Translations under genes and position numbers: made by a program
Assembly: GCF_028622835.1 (NCBI RefSeq)
Contig: NZ_CP117677.1
Location: 1,784,820-1,848,819 of the forward strand
Direction: 5' to 3'
Source of the DNA: Caloramator sp. mosi_1
GTDB lineage: Bacteria; Bacillota; Clostridia; Clostridiales; Caloramatoraceae
DNA: 64,000 bases
The notes under the pieces: model-generated
The model's database searches: none
Told to the model about the DNA's origin: nothing
What the model saw: only the letters and a program-made list of their open reading frames with translations
In this document: positions 1 to 10,994 of the stretch, piece after piece
How positions within the stretch are numbered: position 1 is the first letter of the stretch
Layout of the letters: each line of letters opens with the position of its first letter

Positions 1-631
1 TTATCATTATAAACAAGTTCGCTATAGATTTCATCAGATAGAATAAATATATTTTTATCTTTGATGAAATCTGCAATTTCCTTTAATTCATTAAGGCTTA
101 AGCATTGTCCTGTTGGGTTAGAGGGATATGGTATAATTATACACTTAGTTGAATAAGTAATATTTTCTTCAAGTAATTTTTTAGTTAATTTAAAATTGGT
201 ATTTGATGTATCTATGTATTTTACATTTCCACCACATAGTTTTACAACAGGTTCATATCCTGGGTAACAAGGTGCAGGAATTAAAACTTCATCACCTATA
301 TTCAATAAAGTTTTTATTGCTATAAAAATTCCTTCACTTGCACCACAGGTAACAATTACTTCATCATCAGGGTTATAATTTAAATTGTATTTTTTTGAAC
401 AAAATCAGAAATTTTTCTTCTTAATTCTATAATTCCAGCATTGTGAGTATATATTGTTTTGTTATTTTTTATAGCTTGTATTGCGGATTCCTTTATATGG
501 TAAGGTGTGTTAAAATCCGGTTGGCCTATTGTAAGTGATATTACATTATCATATTTAGATACCATATTATAAAATTTTCTAATACCTGATATTTCGATAT
601 TTCTAACCTCTGCATTTAACAAACTTTCCAT
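1..631 (-). CDS. patA: PLP-dependent aminotransferase, probable N-acetyl-diaminopimelate aminotransferase (partial)
   Basis: Class I/II aminotransferase cut off by the window start. It would transfer an amino group from glutamate to a keto-pimelate intermediate of lysine/meso-DAP synthesis. Visible are the N-terminal IGQPDF substrate-loop motif, YTHNAG and the PSNPTGQ motif; the PLP-binding lysine would lie beyond position 1. Start chosen at 631 because GGAGG lies a few bases upstream. The frame breaks near 391-397 in a run of 7 T (one base short). It is the last gene of asd-dapA-dapB-patA, and that position is the main reason for calling it PatA rather than a general aspartate aminotransferase. 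Confidence 0.75.
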
Positions 632-680
632 ACGTACCTCCAAGTGTATAATGATAATTAAAACAAAAATTATTATAAAA

Positions 681-753
681 CCCCCATAAAAGGATTTTAT
701 GAAGGCATATATAATAGTTTTATATAAACATTGCCTAAAAATCCTCTATGGGG
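681..753 (-). terminator. Hairpin between dapB and patA, terminator- or attenuator-like
   Basis: Inverted repeat with arms around 682-708 and 731-753 (CCCCATA / TATGGGG outside, AGGATTTT / AAAATCCT and AGGCA / TGCCT inside). Read on the minus strand it follows dapB and ends in a T-rich stretch before the patA ribosome binding site. It could attenuate patA expression or be a processing site. Confidence 0.45.
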
Positions 754-797
754 TTATAGTAACAAAATTTACTTAAATTATTTATAATTATAAAATT

Positions 798-1552
798 CTA
801 ATTATTTATTACATCCTGCATTGTATAAAAACCATTTTCTTTTCCCAAAATATATTTTGCTGCTCTAATTGCACCATAGGCGAATACATCTCTTGAAAGA
901 GCAGAGTGCTTTATTTCAATGTTTTCAAAGGGACCTGCAAATAAAACTTCGTGTTCTCCAACTATGCTTCCACCACGAACAGCGTGAATTCCAAGCTCAT
1001 TTTTTCGCGTCTTTGTGTTTTGGAGTGTCTGCCATAATTATAATTTAAGATATTTTCTAATGATTTGTTTATTGCATCGGCAATCATTAATGCTGTACCG
1101 CTTGGTGAATCAAGCTTTTGATTGTGGTGTTTCTCAATGATTTCTATATCGAAATTTTCATAAAGAACCTTAGCAGCCTGTGAAACTAAGGATAAAATTA
1201 AATTAACACCAACAGACATATTGGCTGAGTTTAATATAGGTATATTTTTTGAGGCTTCATACATCTTGTTTTTTTCTTCCTGAGAAAAACCGGTTGTACA
1301 AATTACCAATGCAACTTTATTTTTCTTTCCATATTCCAAAATTGAATCTAAGCAGGTATGGTTTGAAAAGTCGATTAGTACATCAACATCTTCTTTAACT
1401 TCATCTAAATTTGAATATACAGGATATGAATTTGCAAATCTTGTAGTATCTTTATCAACTCCACATACAACTTCAATATCATCTAATGTTGAAATAATTT
1501 TAGTTAAAGTTTGGCCCATACGTCCATTACAACCGTGTAATAATACCTTCAT
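798..1552 (-). CDS. dapB: 4-hydroxy-tetrahydrodipicolinate reductase
   Basis: NAD(P)H-dependent reductase making tetrahydrodipicolinate, the second committed step of DAP/lysine synthesis. It has the N-terminal Rossmann glycine motif (HGCNGRMGQ, residues 5-13), the catalytic [15 protein letters not shown] segment and a C-terminal [12 protein letters not shown] motif. About 251 aa after repair, normal for the family. The frame breaks near 1000-1005 (run of 6 T, one short), so the last 70 or so residues are in another frame. The ATG at 1552 follows GGAGGTGG, which overlaps the end of dapA. Confidence 0.93.
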
Positions 1553-1562
1553 ACATCCACCT

Positions 1563-2445
1563 CTATGCAAGCTTTATTCCGTAATTCATCATTTCTTTCT
1601 TTAAGATTTCAAGATTTTTGGAGACATATCTACAAGAGGAAGTCTTAGATGTCCAACGTTCATTCCCATTAAATTCATTGCGGTTTTAACTGGAATAGGG
1701 TTTGTTTCAATGAATAATGCCTTAATCAGTTGAATCATATTAAGTTGTATTCTTAATGCCTCTTTAAAGTTTCCCTTTAAGAACTGTTCACACATATCGT
1801 GGGTATCCTTTGGAAGAATGTTTGCAACAACAGAAATAACACCTTTTCCACCTAAGGACATTATAGGTATTACCTGATCATCATTTCCTGAGTATATATC
1901 AAGTTTATCACCGCATAGTTGTGCAATTTCTGCAACTTGAGAAATGTTACCGCTGGCTTCTTTAACAGCAGCTATATTATCTATCTTTGAAAGTTCAAAT
2001 AGAGTTTCTGGAAGTATATTAAATCCTGTTCTTGAAGGAACGTTATAGATTATGATAGGCTTTGTAACAGCAGATGCTATTGCTTTAAAATGTTCAATTG
2101 CACCCCTTTGGGTAGTTTTATTATAGTAGGGTGTTATAACCAAAAGGCCATCTACACCTATGCTGTCTGCCCATCTACTCATATCAACTGCAGCTTTAGT
2201 GTTGTTGCTTCCTGTTCCTGCTATAACAGGTATCCTTCCCTTTACAACATCAACAGTAAATTTTATGGTTTCTTTTCTTTCTTGTTCTGACATAGTTGAA
2301 GCTTCGCCTGTTGTTCCACATATTATAATTGCATCTGTTTTTGCTCTATATGCCACTCAATAAGTTCCTCTAATTTTTTAAAGTCAACTCCATCTTCGTT
2401 AAATGGCGTTACTATTGCAACACCGCTTCCAGTAAATAGGCTCAT
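1563..2445 (-). CDS. dapA: 4-hydroxy-tetrahydrodipicolinate synthase
   Basis: Class I aldolase condensing pyruvate with aspartate semialdehyde. GTTGEAST near the N-terminus binds pyruvate; YNVPSRTG holds the catalytic tyrosine and the AAVKEASGN segment the Schiff-base lysine. About 294 aa after repair. Two one-base deficits: near 2338-2342 (N-terminal 35 residues lie in another frame) and near 1614-1618 (the true C-terminus runs on to the stop at 1563). Start at 2445 after AAAGGATGGG. It lies in the asd-dapA-dapB-patA operon, 10 bases before dapB. Confidence 0.95.
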
Positions 2446-2492
2446 CTTTAACCCATCCTTTCTAAAAATATCCTTAATATTATTATATTACA

Positions 2493-3474
2493 TTATTTAA
2501 TTAAAAGTTCTGCAATTTGAACAGCATTTGTTGCAGCTCCCTTTCTTATGTTATCAGCTACAACCCATAAATTAATTCCATTTTCAACGCTTTCATCTCT
2601 TCTAATTCTACCTACAAATACTTCATCTTTACCTTCTGCTAAAATAGGCATTGGGTAGATGTTGTTATTAACATCATCCATTACAACTATGCCTGTAGAA
2701 TTTTTTAATATCTGTTTTACTTCTTCTATTTCAAATTTTTTTCAAATTCAACATTTATTGATTCGCTATGTCCATAAAATACTGGTACTCTTACGGTTGT
2801 TGCAGTAATTTTCAAATCAGGCCTATGCATAATTTTTTTGTTTCATTTATCATCTTCATTTCTTCTTTAGTGTAGCCATTGTCCAAAAACACATCGATAT
2901 GAGGAATTAAGTTATATGCAATAGGATGAGGAAATTTCTTTGGTTTTTCTCCTTTTATTCCATTAACTAAATCTTCATATCCGCCCATTCCGGCACCAGA
3001 GACAGCTTGATATGTTGAGTAGACTATTCTTTTAATATTAAAGTTATCATCAAGGGGTTTTAATGCTACTACAGCTTGAATAGTTGAACAATTAGGATTT
3101 GCAATTATGCCCTTATGCCATTTCACATCCTCTGGATTTACTTCTGGTACTACAAGTGGAACATTTTCATCCATTCTCCAGGCACTGCTGTTATCTACAA
3201 CAATACAGCCTTTACTTGCTGCAATTGGTGCAAATTTTAGGCTTGTTGATGCACCAGCAGAAAATAAAGCTATGTCTATGCCCCTATCAAAGGAATCTTC
3301 TTTAAGTTCCTCTACGACATATTCTTTATTGTTAAAATTAACAACCTTTCCTGCTGACTTTGAAGATGCAAAGAGATAAAGTTCATCGATAGGAAATTTT
3401 CTTTCACTTAAAACTTCAATAAATTTTCTGCCAACCATACCAGTTGCACCTACAACTGCTAACCTGATACCCAT
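2493..3474 (-). CDS. asd: Aspartate-semialdehyde dehydrogenase
   Basis: Reduces aspartyl phosphate to aspartate semialdehyde, feeding DapA. N-terminal NADP-binding motif GATGMVGRKF at residues 9-18, catalytic cysteine in ANPNCST, and a GAGMGGYEDL loop. About 327 aa after repair, the usual size. Two single-base deficits, near 2832-2838 and 2735-2741 (runs of 7 T), split it into three frames. First gene of the minus-strand operon. No lysine riboswitch is recognisable in the 400 bases upstream. Confidence 0.95.
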
Positions 3475-3636
3475 TATATTTACCCCTTTATTTTATCTAA
3501 TATAGTTATATAGATTAATTTTGTACATTATAACATATATTTAAAGTTAATTATATACGATCCAGTTATAAATATGCAACTGTATACATTTCAAAATAAT
3601 TGTCGAAATAAGTAATAAATTCATATTACAAAAATA

Positions 3637-3665
3637 TTGACAATGATGATAATCACTGGTAAAAT
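3637..3665 (+). promoter_or_regulatory. Sigma-A promoter, probably for opp operon
   Basis: TTGACA, 17-base spacer, TAAAAT. It lies about 215 bases upstream of oppA, so the transcript would have a long AT-rich leader. A small hairpin (AACCC / GGGTT, about 3836-3849) precedes the oppA ribosome binding site. The 3475-3881 gap between divergent asd and oppA holds nothing else I can identify. Confidence 0.65.
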
Positions 3666-3881
3666 ACAGAAAAAGAAAAAACATATCTTAAATCCTTCAA
3701 TCTTCAATTATGAATAAGCGAAATTTATTTATTAAATGAAAAAAGAATGCAATATTGCTTTAAATTTCAGAAAAATACACAGCTAATCATAGGAATAAAA
3801 TTCTATAAATATCATACAGTTGTATTAGGAATATAACCCGGTTGGGTTATAAATATAAATTTATATTAAAGGGGAGCAGAA

Positions 3882-5590
3882 ATGAACAAAAAGCTAGCAA
3901 GTTTTGCTGCAGGATTATTAGCTGCTATGATGCTGTTAACATCCTGTGGCCCAGGTAAACAATCAGACACAACAAGAAAGGATGTAGCTACAGTAGAGAA
4001 GGCTACAAATCCATCCAAATTACCTGATGTATCAAAAATAGAAAGGACACTTTAATTGTTGGTACAACAGCACCATCAGGTAAGTTTAATCCAATCTATT
4101 CAGATTCAGTTTACGATTCTTGGGTAGTTAGCCTTGTATTTGACGGATTAATTTCAAATGATGAACAAGGTAACCCAACTCCACTTATTGCAAAGGAATG
4201 GAAAATATCAGAGGATGGAAAGACTTATACCTTTACATTAAATAAGGGCGTTAAGTTTAGTGATGGTAAAGAAGTTACCGCAGAAGACGTAGCCTTCACA
4301 TTTACTGCAATTTGTGATCCAAGCTATGACGGACCAAGAACAGATGCAGTTTCAAGCTTAGTTGGATATAAGGAATATAATGAGGATAAAGAAGGTAAGG
4401 TTAAGGAAGTTGCCGGTATCAAAGTTATTGATAAATATACAATTTCATTTACATTAACAGAACCAAAGGCTCCAGCTATATATGATTTTGGTTATGGTAT
4501 TATGCCAAAGCACATATATAACTTTGAAAAGGGTAATATAAAGCCTCTTAAGGATAAGTTCTTAAATCCAGTTGGTGCAGGTCCATACCTATTTAAAGAT
4601 TATAAGGCAGGACAAGAAATTGTATTTGAAAAGAATCCAAACTATTGGAGAGGCGAACCAAAGATTGCAAAGATCATAATGAAGGTAACAAACGCAACAA
4701 CTGTAATTCAAGAATTAACAACTGGTAGTGTTGATATAGACAGAGTTCCAAGTAAGCCAGAACAAATTGACCTTGTAAAGAAGGCAGAATTCCTTGATAT
4801 TTACAGATATCCATCAAATAGCTATGGATACATAGGATGGAATTTAAGAGATGAAAAGTTTAAGGACAAGAAGGTTCGTCAAGCTCTTGTATATGGACTT
4901 AACAGAGCAGGCTTTATACAAGCTTACTATAAGGGACTTGGAGATGTATGTAATGCACCAGTATCAAAGGTATCTTGGGCATATACAGACGATGTAAATA
5001 AATATGAATATAATCCAGAAAAGGCAAATCAACTTCTTGATGAAGCTGGATGGGTAAAGAAGGAAGATGGATACAGATATAAGGATGGTAAGAAGTTCAC
5101 AGTTCACTGGATGACATATACAGGAAGTAAGTATGTTGAAGCGTTAACACCAATACTTATAGAAAACTGGAAGCAAATAGGTGTTGAAGTAATTCCTGAA
5201 TTAATGGAATTTAGCACACTTGCTCAAAAGGTATATGATGAACAAAAATTTGAAATGTACAATATGGCTTGGTCATTATCAATTGACCCAGACCCATCAG
5301 GAATATTCTCAATTGAACAAGATAAGCTTGGTGGATTCAACTCAGTTGGCTGGAGAAATGAAGAATCAGAAAAACTTATAAAGGAAGGCTTAAGAGAAAC
5401 TAATATGGAAAAGAGAAAAGAAATATATCATAAGTGGGTTAAACTTGCTAATGAAGAATTACCATATATATTCTTAAGCTATGCAAATGACACTTATGCT
5501 GTAAGTGCAAAGGTTAAGGGATTAAGATTATCACCATTTACAGATTGGACATACGATATTCACAAAGTTGAACTTCAAGAAGTTAAGTAA
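3882..5590 (+). CDS. oppA: Oligopeptide ABC transporter, substrate-binding lipoprotein
   Basis: SBP_bac_5 family extracellular peptide-binding protein. The N-terminus is a lipoprotein signal with lipobox LTSC, lipidated Cys22. Typical family blocks follow: a DGLISNDEQGNPTPLIAKEW start-of-domain block, YTFTLNKGVKFSDG and VGAGPYLFKDY. About 569 aa after repair. The frame breaks near 4034-4038 (5 A, one short), separating signal peptide and linker from the mature domain. ATG at 3882 follows AGGGGAGC. First gene of oppABCDF. Confidence 0.92.
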
Positions 5591-5632
5591 TAAATGCCCG
5601 GCCTTAAGCCGGGCTTAATTTAGGGGGATATA

Positions 5633-6594
5633 ATGAGACAGTATATAACAAGAAGGCTTTTACAAATGATACCTGTGCTTATTGGTGTATCTGTAATAAT
5701 ATTCTTAATATTTCAAGCAGCACCTGGAGATGCATTAACTGGTATGATGGACCCCAAAATGTCCTATGAAACAAAGCAAAAACTTAGAAAACAACTTCAT
5801 CTTGATGAACCAGGTATTGTTCAATACAAATATTGGGTGCAAAATGTTTTAAAGGGTGACTTTGGAGAATCCTTTTATTTTAAGCAACCAGTTGGCAAGG
5901 TTATGAATACATATATATGGAATTCTTTCTATTTATCACTTGCCTCATTTATATTAAGTGTACTTATTGCAATTCCTATAGGGGTAATTTCTGCTACAAG
6001 GCAATATAGCTTTATGGATTACTTTTTACTGTATTTGCCTTGATTGGTATATCCATGCCGTCCTTCTTCTTTGGATTACTTTTAATCAAATGGTTTGCTG
6101 TTGATATTAAAATATTCCCAGTTTCAGGTATGTTGACACCAGGAAGCACTGCGGTTGGATTTGCCAAATTTAAAGATGTAATGTACCATATGACATTACC
6201 TCTTATAGTATTAACATTAGGTAGTGTTGCTGGACTTATGAGATATACGCGTTCAAGTATGCTTGAAGTTATTAGACAAGATTACGTAAGAACAGCAAGA
6301 GCAAAGGGCTTAAGAGAAAAGGTTGTTATATATAAACACGCACTTAGAAATGCATTAATTCCTGTTGTTACAATATTCGGTATGTGGTTACCAGGTCTTT
6401 TCTCAGGAGCTATGATAACTGAGGCAATATTTAACTGGCCAGGAATTGGACCTATCGAACTTTTAGCAGTAAACAATAGAGACTATCCTCTTTTAATGGG
6501 TGTAAATATGCTTCTTGCGTTTTTAACCCTCCTTGGAAATCTAATAGCAGATGTAACCTATGCATTGGTTGACCCAAGAATTAGATTAAAGTAG
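5633..6594 (+). CDS. oppB: Oligopeptide ABC transporter permease
   Basis: Binding-protein-dependent inner-membrane permease, first of two. It has an N-terminal RRLLQMIPVLIGVSVIIF membrane segment, an extracellular loop with PGDALTGMM, and the EAA-type loop ending in VRTARAKGL, which contacts the ATPases. About 320 aa, six predicted membrane segments. One base is missing near 6023-6027 (5 T). It contains the only CATG I found in the window (6054-6057). Confidence 0.93.
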
Positions 6595-6606
6595 GAGGTG
6601 GGACAT

Positions 6607-7549
6607 ATGGCGGAAATTAAAAGAATACAAATAAAAACCTTGAGATCAAGGGTGCAAAAAGGAAGATATTATGAGCCCTTGGAAGGTAGTTAGACATAGG
6701 TTAAGAAGAAATAAACTTGCAATGGTTGGTTTATATATTCTTTTATTTATGATTGTGGTTTCTGTTTTTGGACCTATTGTACAAAAGTACATTTTTGGTA
6801 TTACTATGGAAAAGATAGATCTATATAATATATCTGCACCACCAAGCTTAAAGCATCCACTTGGAACAGATGAGGTTGGAAGAGATGTTTTAACAAGACT
6901 TATGTATGGCGGAAGAATATCTCTTACTGTAGGTATAGTTGCAGTTTCTATTAGTGTTTTAATTGGAAGTATAATTGGAGGAATATCTGGCTATTATGGT
7001 GGAGTAGTAGATGGTATTATAATGAGACTTGTTGATATATTTATGTGTTTTCCATTCTTTCCACTACTTTTAATGCTTGCAGCGGTTCTTTCAGACTATA
7101 AGGTAGACCCTAAGTATAGAATATATTTTGTTATGCTTATAATTGGTATATTGAGCTGGACAGGCCTTGCACGTATCGTTAGAGGACAAATACTATCCTT
7201 GAGAGAACAAGAATTTATGCAGGCTGCTGAAGCATTGGGGCTTAGGGACAGAAGAAAAATATTTAGACATCTTCTTCCAAATACCTTTGCTTCAATCATT
7301 GTATCTGCAACCTTGGGTATAGGTAGTGCAATTCTTTCAGAATCAGCACTTAGTTATTTAGGATTAGGTGTTACACCTCCTTATCCATCTTGGGGACAAA
7401 TGATTCAGGTTGCAACTGACTATTATGTAATGACAGTTGAGTATTGGAAGTGGATACCTCCTGGTGTTTGTATTTTCCTAACTGTTATGGCAATAAACTT
7501 ATTTGGAGACGGATTAAGAGACGCACTTGATCCAAAGTTAAAGAGATAG
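6607..7549 (+). CDS. oppC: Oligopeptide ABC transporter permease
   Basis: Second permease subunit, with the N-terminal cytoplasmic OppC extension (SPWKVVRHRLRRNKLAMVG) and the EAA loop MQAAEALGLRDRRKIFRHLLPN. About 314 aa if translation starts at 6607 after AGGAGGTGGG. The first 20 or so codons contain two single-base deficits (about 6619-6622 and 6656-6660), so the open frame as read begins only at 6671. Confidence 0.92.
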
Positions 7550-7559
7550 GGGTATTATA

Positions 7560-8534
7560 ATGGGAGAGTTGCTTAGTATAAAGAATTTAAAGACATATTT
7601 TTATACAGAGGACGGTGTAATTAAGGCTGTTGATGATGTGTCTTTATCTATAAGAGAAGGAGAAACATTAGGTGTTGTTGGAGAATCAGGATGTGGTAAA
7701 AGTATAACAGCAATGTCAATACTTAAACTTATTCCAAACCCACCTGGTAAGATTGTAGAGGGTGAAATAATTTTTGAAGGTAAAGATTTAACAAAGACAA
7801 CAGATGAAGAAATTAGAAAAATACGTGGTAATAAAATTTCGGTGATTTTCCAAGAACCAATGACTTCACTAAATCCAGTATTTACCATAGGAGATCAAAT
7901 AATAGAAGCTATAGTACTACATCAAAATATGAATAAAGAAGAGGCACGTAAAAAGGCTATAGATATGTTAAAATTAGTTGGAATTCCAAGAGCTGAGGAG
8001 GTTGTCGATGCTTATCCACACGAGCTTTCAGGTGGAATGAGACAAAGGGCAATGATTGCTATGGCAATGGCTTGCAATCCAAAACTTTTAATTGCAGATG
8101 AACCAACTACAGCCCTTGATGTTACAATTCAAGCACAAATACTTGACCTGATGAGAGATTTAAAAAATAAAACAAATACTTCAATAATGCTTATAACTCA
8201 CGATCTTGGAGTTGTTGCAGAGATGGCAGACCACGTTGTTGTTATGTATGCAGGAAAGGTTGTGGAAGAAGCTAATGTTTATGAGATATTTAAAAATCCT
8301 ATGCATCCATATACATTAGGATTGCTTGAATCAAAACCTATTTTAAATCAAGATAAAGAAAGATTAAACTCTATACCAGGACAAGTTCCAAACCCACTAA
8401 ATATGCCAGAGGGATGTTATTTCCATCCGAGATGTTCAAAGGCAATGGATATATGTAGAAAAGAACAGCCAAAGCTATGTAGTGTAAAAGATGGGCATAA
8501 GGTGGCTTGCCACCTCTATGGGGAGGTGAAGTAA
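7560..8534 (+). CDS. oppD: Oligopeptide ABC transporter ATP-binding protein
   Basis: Cytoplasmic ATPase driving peptide import together with OppF. Walker A GESGCGKS at residues 41-48, Q-loop FQEPMTSLNPV, signature LSGGMRQR near 158-165, Walker B LLIADEPTTALD near 178, and switch histidine THD. The C-terminal oligopeptide/dipeptide domain carries the cysteines CYFHPRC...CRKEQPKLC, as in Fe-S OppD/DppD proteins. 324 aa and uninterrupted, one of the few large genes here without a shift. Confidence 0.97.
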   Translation: MGELLSIKNLKTYFYTEDGVIKAVDDVSLSIREGETLGVVGESGCGKSITAMSILKLIPNPPGKIVEGEIIFEGKDLTKTTDEEIRKIRGNKISVIFQEPMTSLNPVFTIGDQIIEAIVLHQNMNKEEARKKAIDMLKLVGIPRAEEVVDAYPHELSGGMRQRAMIAMAMACNPKLLIADEPTTALDVTIQAQILDLMRDLKNKTNTSIMLITHDLGVVAEMADHVVVMYAGKVVEEANVYEIFKNPMHPYTLGLLESKPILNQDKERLNSIPGQVPNPLNMPEGCYFHPRCSKAMDICRKEQPKLCSVKDGHKVACHLYGEVK

Positions 8535-8535
8535 A

Positions 8536-9499
8536 ATGGCTGAAACTTTATTAAAGGTAGAAAACTTAAAAAATATTTCCCTATAAAGGCTGGAGTTTTT
8601 CAAAGAACAGTTGGGTATGTAAAGGCAGTAGATGATGTCTCCTTTGAACTTAAAGAAGGTGAAACTTTAGGATTTGTTGGAGAATCTGGATGTGGAAAAT
8701 CAACGACAGGTAGAACAATACTTAGGCTATTAGATAAAACTGATGGTAGTGTATATTTTGAAGGTAAGGATATATTTAAATTAAGTAGAAGTGAGCTTAG
8801 AAGTATAAGACCAAAGATGCAAATTATTTTCCAAGACCCCTATAGTTCACTAAATCCAAGAATGACTGTTGGTGAAATTATTGGTGAAGCACTTGTAGAC
8901 CACGGTTTAGTATCTAAAGACGAAGTTAAGGATAGAGTGCTTGAGGCGATTGAAATGTGTGGTCTTGCACCATACCATATAAGAAGGTATCCACACGAAT
9001 TTTCAGGTGGACAAAGACAGAGAATTGGTATTGCAAGAGCATTAGTTTTAAATCCTAAATTTATAGTTTGTGATGAACCGGTATCTGCCCTTGACGTTTC
9101 AATTCAATCACAGATTGTAAATCTGCTTTGTGACCTGCAGCAGAAATTTGGATTTTCATATATGTTTATATCCCACGATTTAAGTGTTGTAAAGCATATA
9201 AGTCATAGGGTAGGGGTTATGTACTTAGGTTCACTTGTGGAACTTGCAGATAAGCACGAATTGTATAAAAATCCTCTTCATCCTTATACAAAGGCACTAT
9301 TATCTGCTGTTCCAATTCCTGACCCAACATTGAAAAGGGAAAGAATTATACTTCAGGGTGATATACCAAGCCCAGCTAATCCACCAAGTGGATGTAAATT
9401 CCATACAAGATGTCCATATAAAAGGATATATGTTCACAGGAAATACCAAAGTTTAGAGATGTAGGTGGAGGACATTTTGTTGCGTGCCATTTAGTATAA
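8536..9499 (+). CDS. oppF: Oligopeptide ABC transporter ATP-binding protein
   Basis: Second ATPase of the importer. Walker [11 protein letters not shown]-loop [14 protein letters not shown], signature FSGGQRQR, Walker [12 protein letters not shown], and a C-terminal CKFHTRCPY cysteine motif. Starts one base after the oppD stop codon. About 321 aa. Two single-base deficits, near 8569-8574 (6 A) and near 9420-9423 (4 A); the second moves the last 27 or so residues (ending [10 protein letters not shown]) to another frame. Confidence 0.94.
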
Positions 9500-9505
9500 A
9501 ATATG

Positions 9506-9542
9506 CCCCTCTTGGATAAAATAATCCTGAGGGGGTGTTTTT
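9506..9542 (+). terminator. Terminator of opp operon, overlapping next ribosome binding site
   Basis: Stem CCCCTC..GGAT / ATCC.GAGGGG (9506-9534) followed by GTGTTTTT. The 3' arm GAGGGGG is also the only ribosome binding site for the spore-protein gene starting at 9543. Confidence 0.75.
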
Positions 9543-9772
9543 ATGACAACACCATTTAAAAAGAAGGTAAAGGCAAAGCTTAAAGCTAAAAAGCCTTTAA
9601 GTGAAGAGGAGCTTGAAAGAGAAAAGATTAAATATGAAATAGCAGAGGAACTTGGTCTTATAGATAAAGTAAAAAATATGGGTGGAGTGGACTAACAGCT
9701 GAGGAAACTGGAAAGATAGGAGGCATAATGACTAAAAGGAATAAAGATGCTGGTAGAAGGTGGAATAAATGA
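9543..9772 (+). CDS. Alpha/beta-type small acid-soluble spore protein
   Basis: Small DNA-coating spore protein, about 76 aa. The KYEIAEELGL segment is the GPR germination-protease site and first helix, and LTAEETGKIGGIMTKR is the second conserved block. A lysine-rich N-terminus (FKKKVKAKLKAKK) precedes them. The frame breaks at about 9680-9682 (GGG, one G short). The ribosome binding site is formed by the opp terminator stem. SASP genes are normally transcribed by sigma-G in the forespore; I could not place a sigma-G promoter. Confidence 0.85.
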
Positions 9773-9796
9773 AGTTAAATAATTTTTATTTATTTA

Positions 9797-9842
9797 AAAA
9801 GCCAGTAATTCGGCACATTTTTGTCTAAATACTGGCTTTTCT
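9797..9842 (+). terminator. Terminator after spore protein gene
   Basis: AAAAGCCAGTA / TACTGGCTTTT, an 11-bp perfect stem with a 20-base loop. Its T-tracts make it bidirectional; it could also serve minus-strand manA, which ends at 9957. Confidence 0.85.
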
Positions 9843-9956
9843 TAGTTTAAAGAGACATCTTGATAAAGCTTTTGAAATGTGCTATTTTGAAATTCATTCA
9901 AGGGGTAATTTCATAAGTACAGAATTTCTAATGTTTATCAACAATCTTAACTTTTA

Positions 9957-10915
9957 TTATAGATATACCTTTAATAGTTTTAATTGTCCATCTATCTCAA
10001 ATTCTTCTTCTTTTGCAGGGATCATAAAGGTTTTTCCTCCGAAGATAGGGTATATTTTGCCATTATAATTTAATTTTCCACTACCTTCAATACACATAAA
10101 TATATAAAAGGTTTCTTCGTTTGTTTTATCGCTGTATTTGCTTTCTATTCTAATTTCATCTACATTAAAGTAATCACATTTTGCTAAATTAGATAAACTG
10201 TATCCATTCAATTTTTGTAAAGTTGGCGAAAGAATCTTACCTGTTATATTAAAGTCAATAACATCAAGTGCCTTTTCTATATGAAGTTCACGAGGTTTTC
10301 CGTCTTTATCAACTCTGTTCCAGTCATATACCCTATAGGTAGTATCACTGTTTTGCTGTATTTCAGCAACTACAATTCCACCAAGTATTGAGTGTAGAGT
10401 ACCAGAAGGTATGAATATAACGTCGCCCTTTTTCACAGAAACATAATTTAAGTAATCCTCAAGTTTTTTATTAATAAGTGCTTTTTTAAACTTTTCTCTT
10501 GTTGTTGCTTCTTTTACACCATATATAAGCTTTGCATCCTCCTTTGCATCAATAACATACCACATTTCAGTTTTACCATAATCCCCCTCATTTTTAATTG
10601 CATATTCGTCATTAGGATGAACTTGAACTGAGAGTTTATCACTGGCGTCGATATATTTGATTAGAAGAGGGAATCTATCGTATTTTAGGGCCTTCAATCC
10701 TATTAGTTTTCCCCGTAAACATCTATTAAATCCTGTAGAGTTTTTCCTTTAAAGGGACCATTTTCAACTATACTCCTTCCATTTTTATGACAGCATACCT
10801 CCCAGCTTTCAGCAGTTTTTTCAAAGGGTAATTTTCGATTAAAAATTTTATTTAAATTTTGCCCTCCCCATAAAATTTCTTTATAAACTGGTTGAAAAAA
10901 TAAAGGATATAGCAT
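9957..10915 (-). CDS. manA: Mannose-6-phosphate isomerase, class I
   Basis: Zinc enzyme interconverting mannose-6-P and fructose-6-P. It starts LYPLFFQPVYKEILWGG (type I hallmark) and has the metal-site motif LSVQVHPND near residues 95-103 and the FIPSGTLHSI block. About 320 aa. The frame breaks near 10707-10710 (4 T, one short), splitting off the first 70 residues. Start at 10915 after AGGAGG. It stands alone on the minus strand between spore and methyltransferase genes. Confidence 0.93.
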
Positions 10916-10994
10916 AAAATACCTCCTGTAAAGTATTTTAATTGAATTATTATTGCCTTTTAAAATATGTAAGAAAATTTAGGAGTTGAAATAT

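Noticed and set aside
3475..3881. Lysine riboswitch or Fur box upstream of asd/oppA
   Set aside because: No conserved lysine-riboswitch core on the minus strand; the GATAATC-like word near 3650 matches only part of a Fur box.
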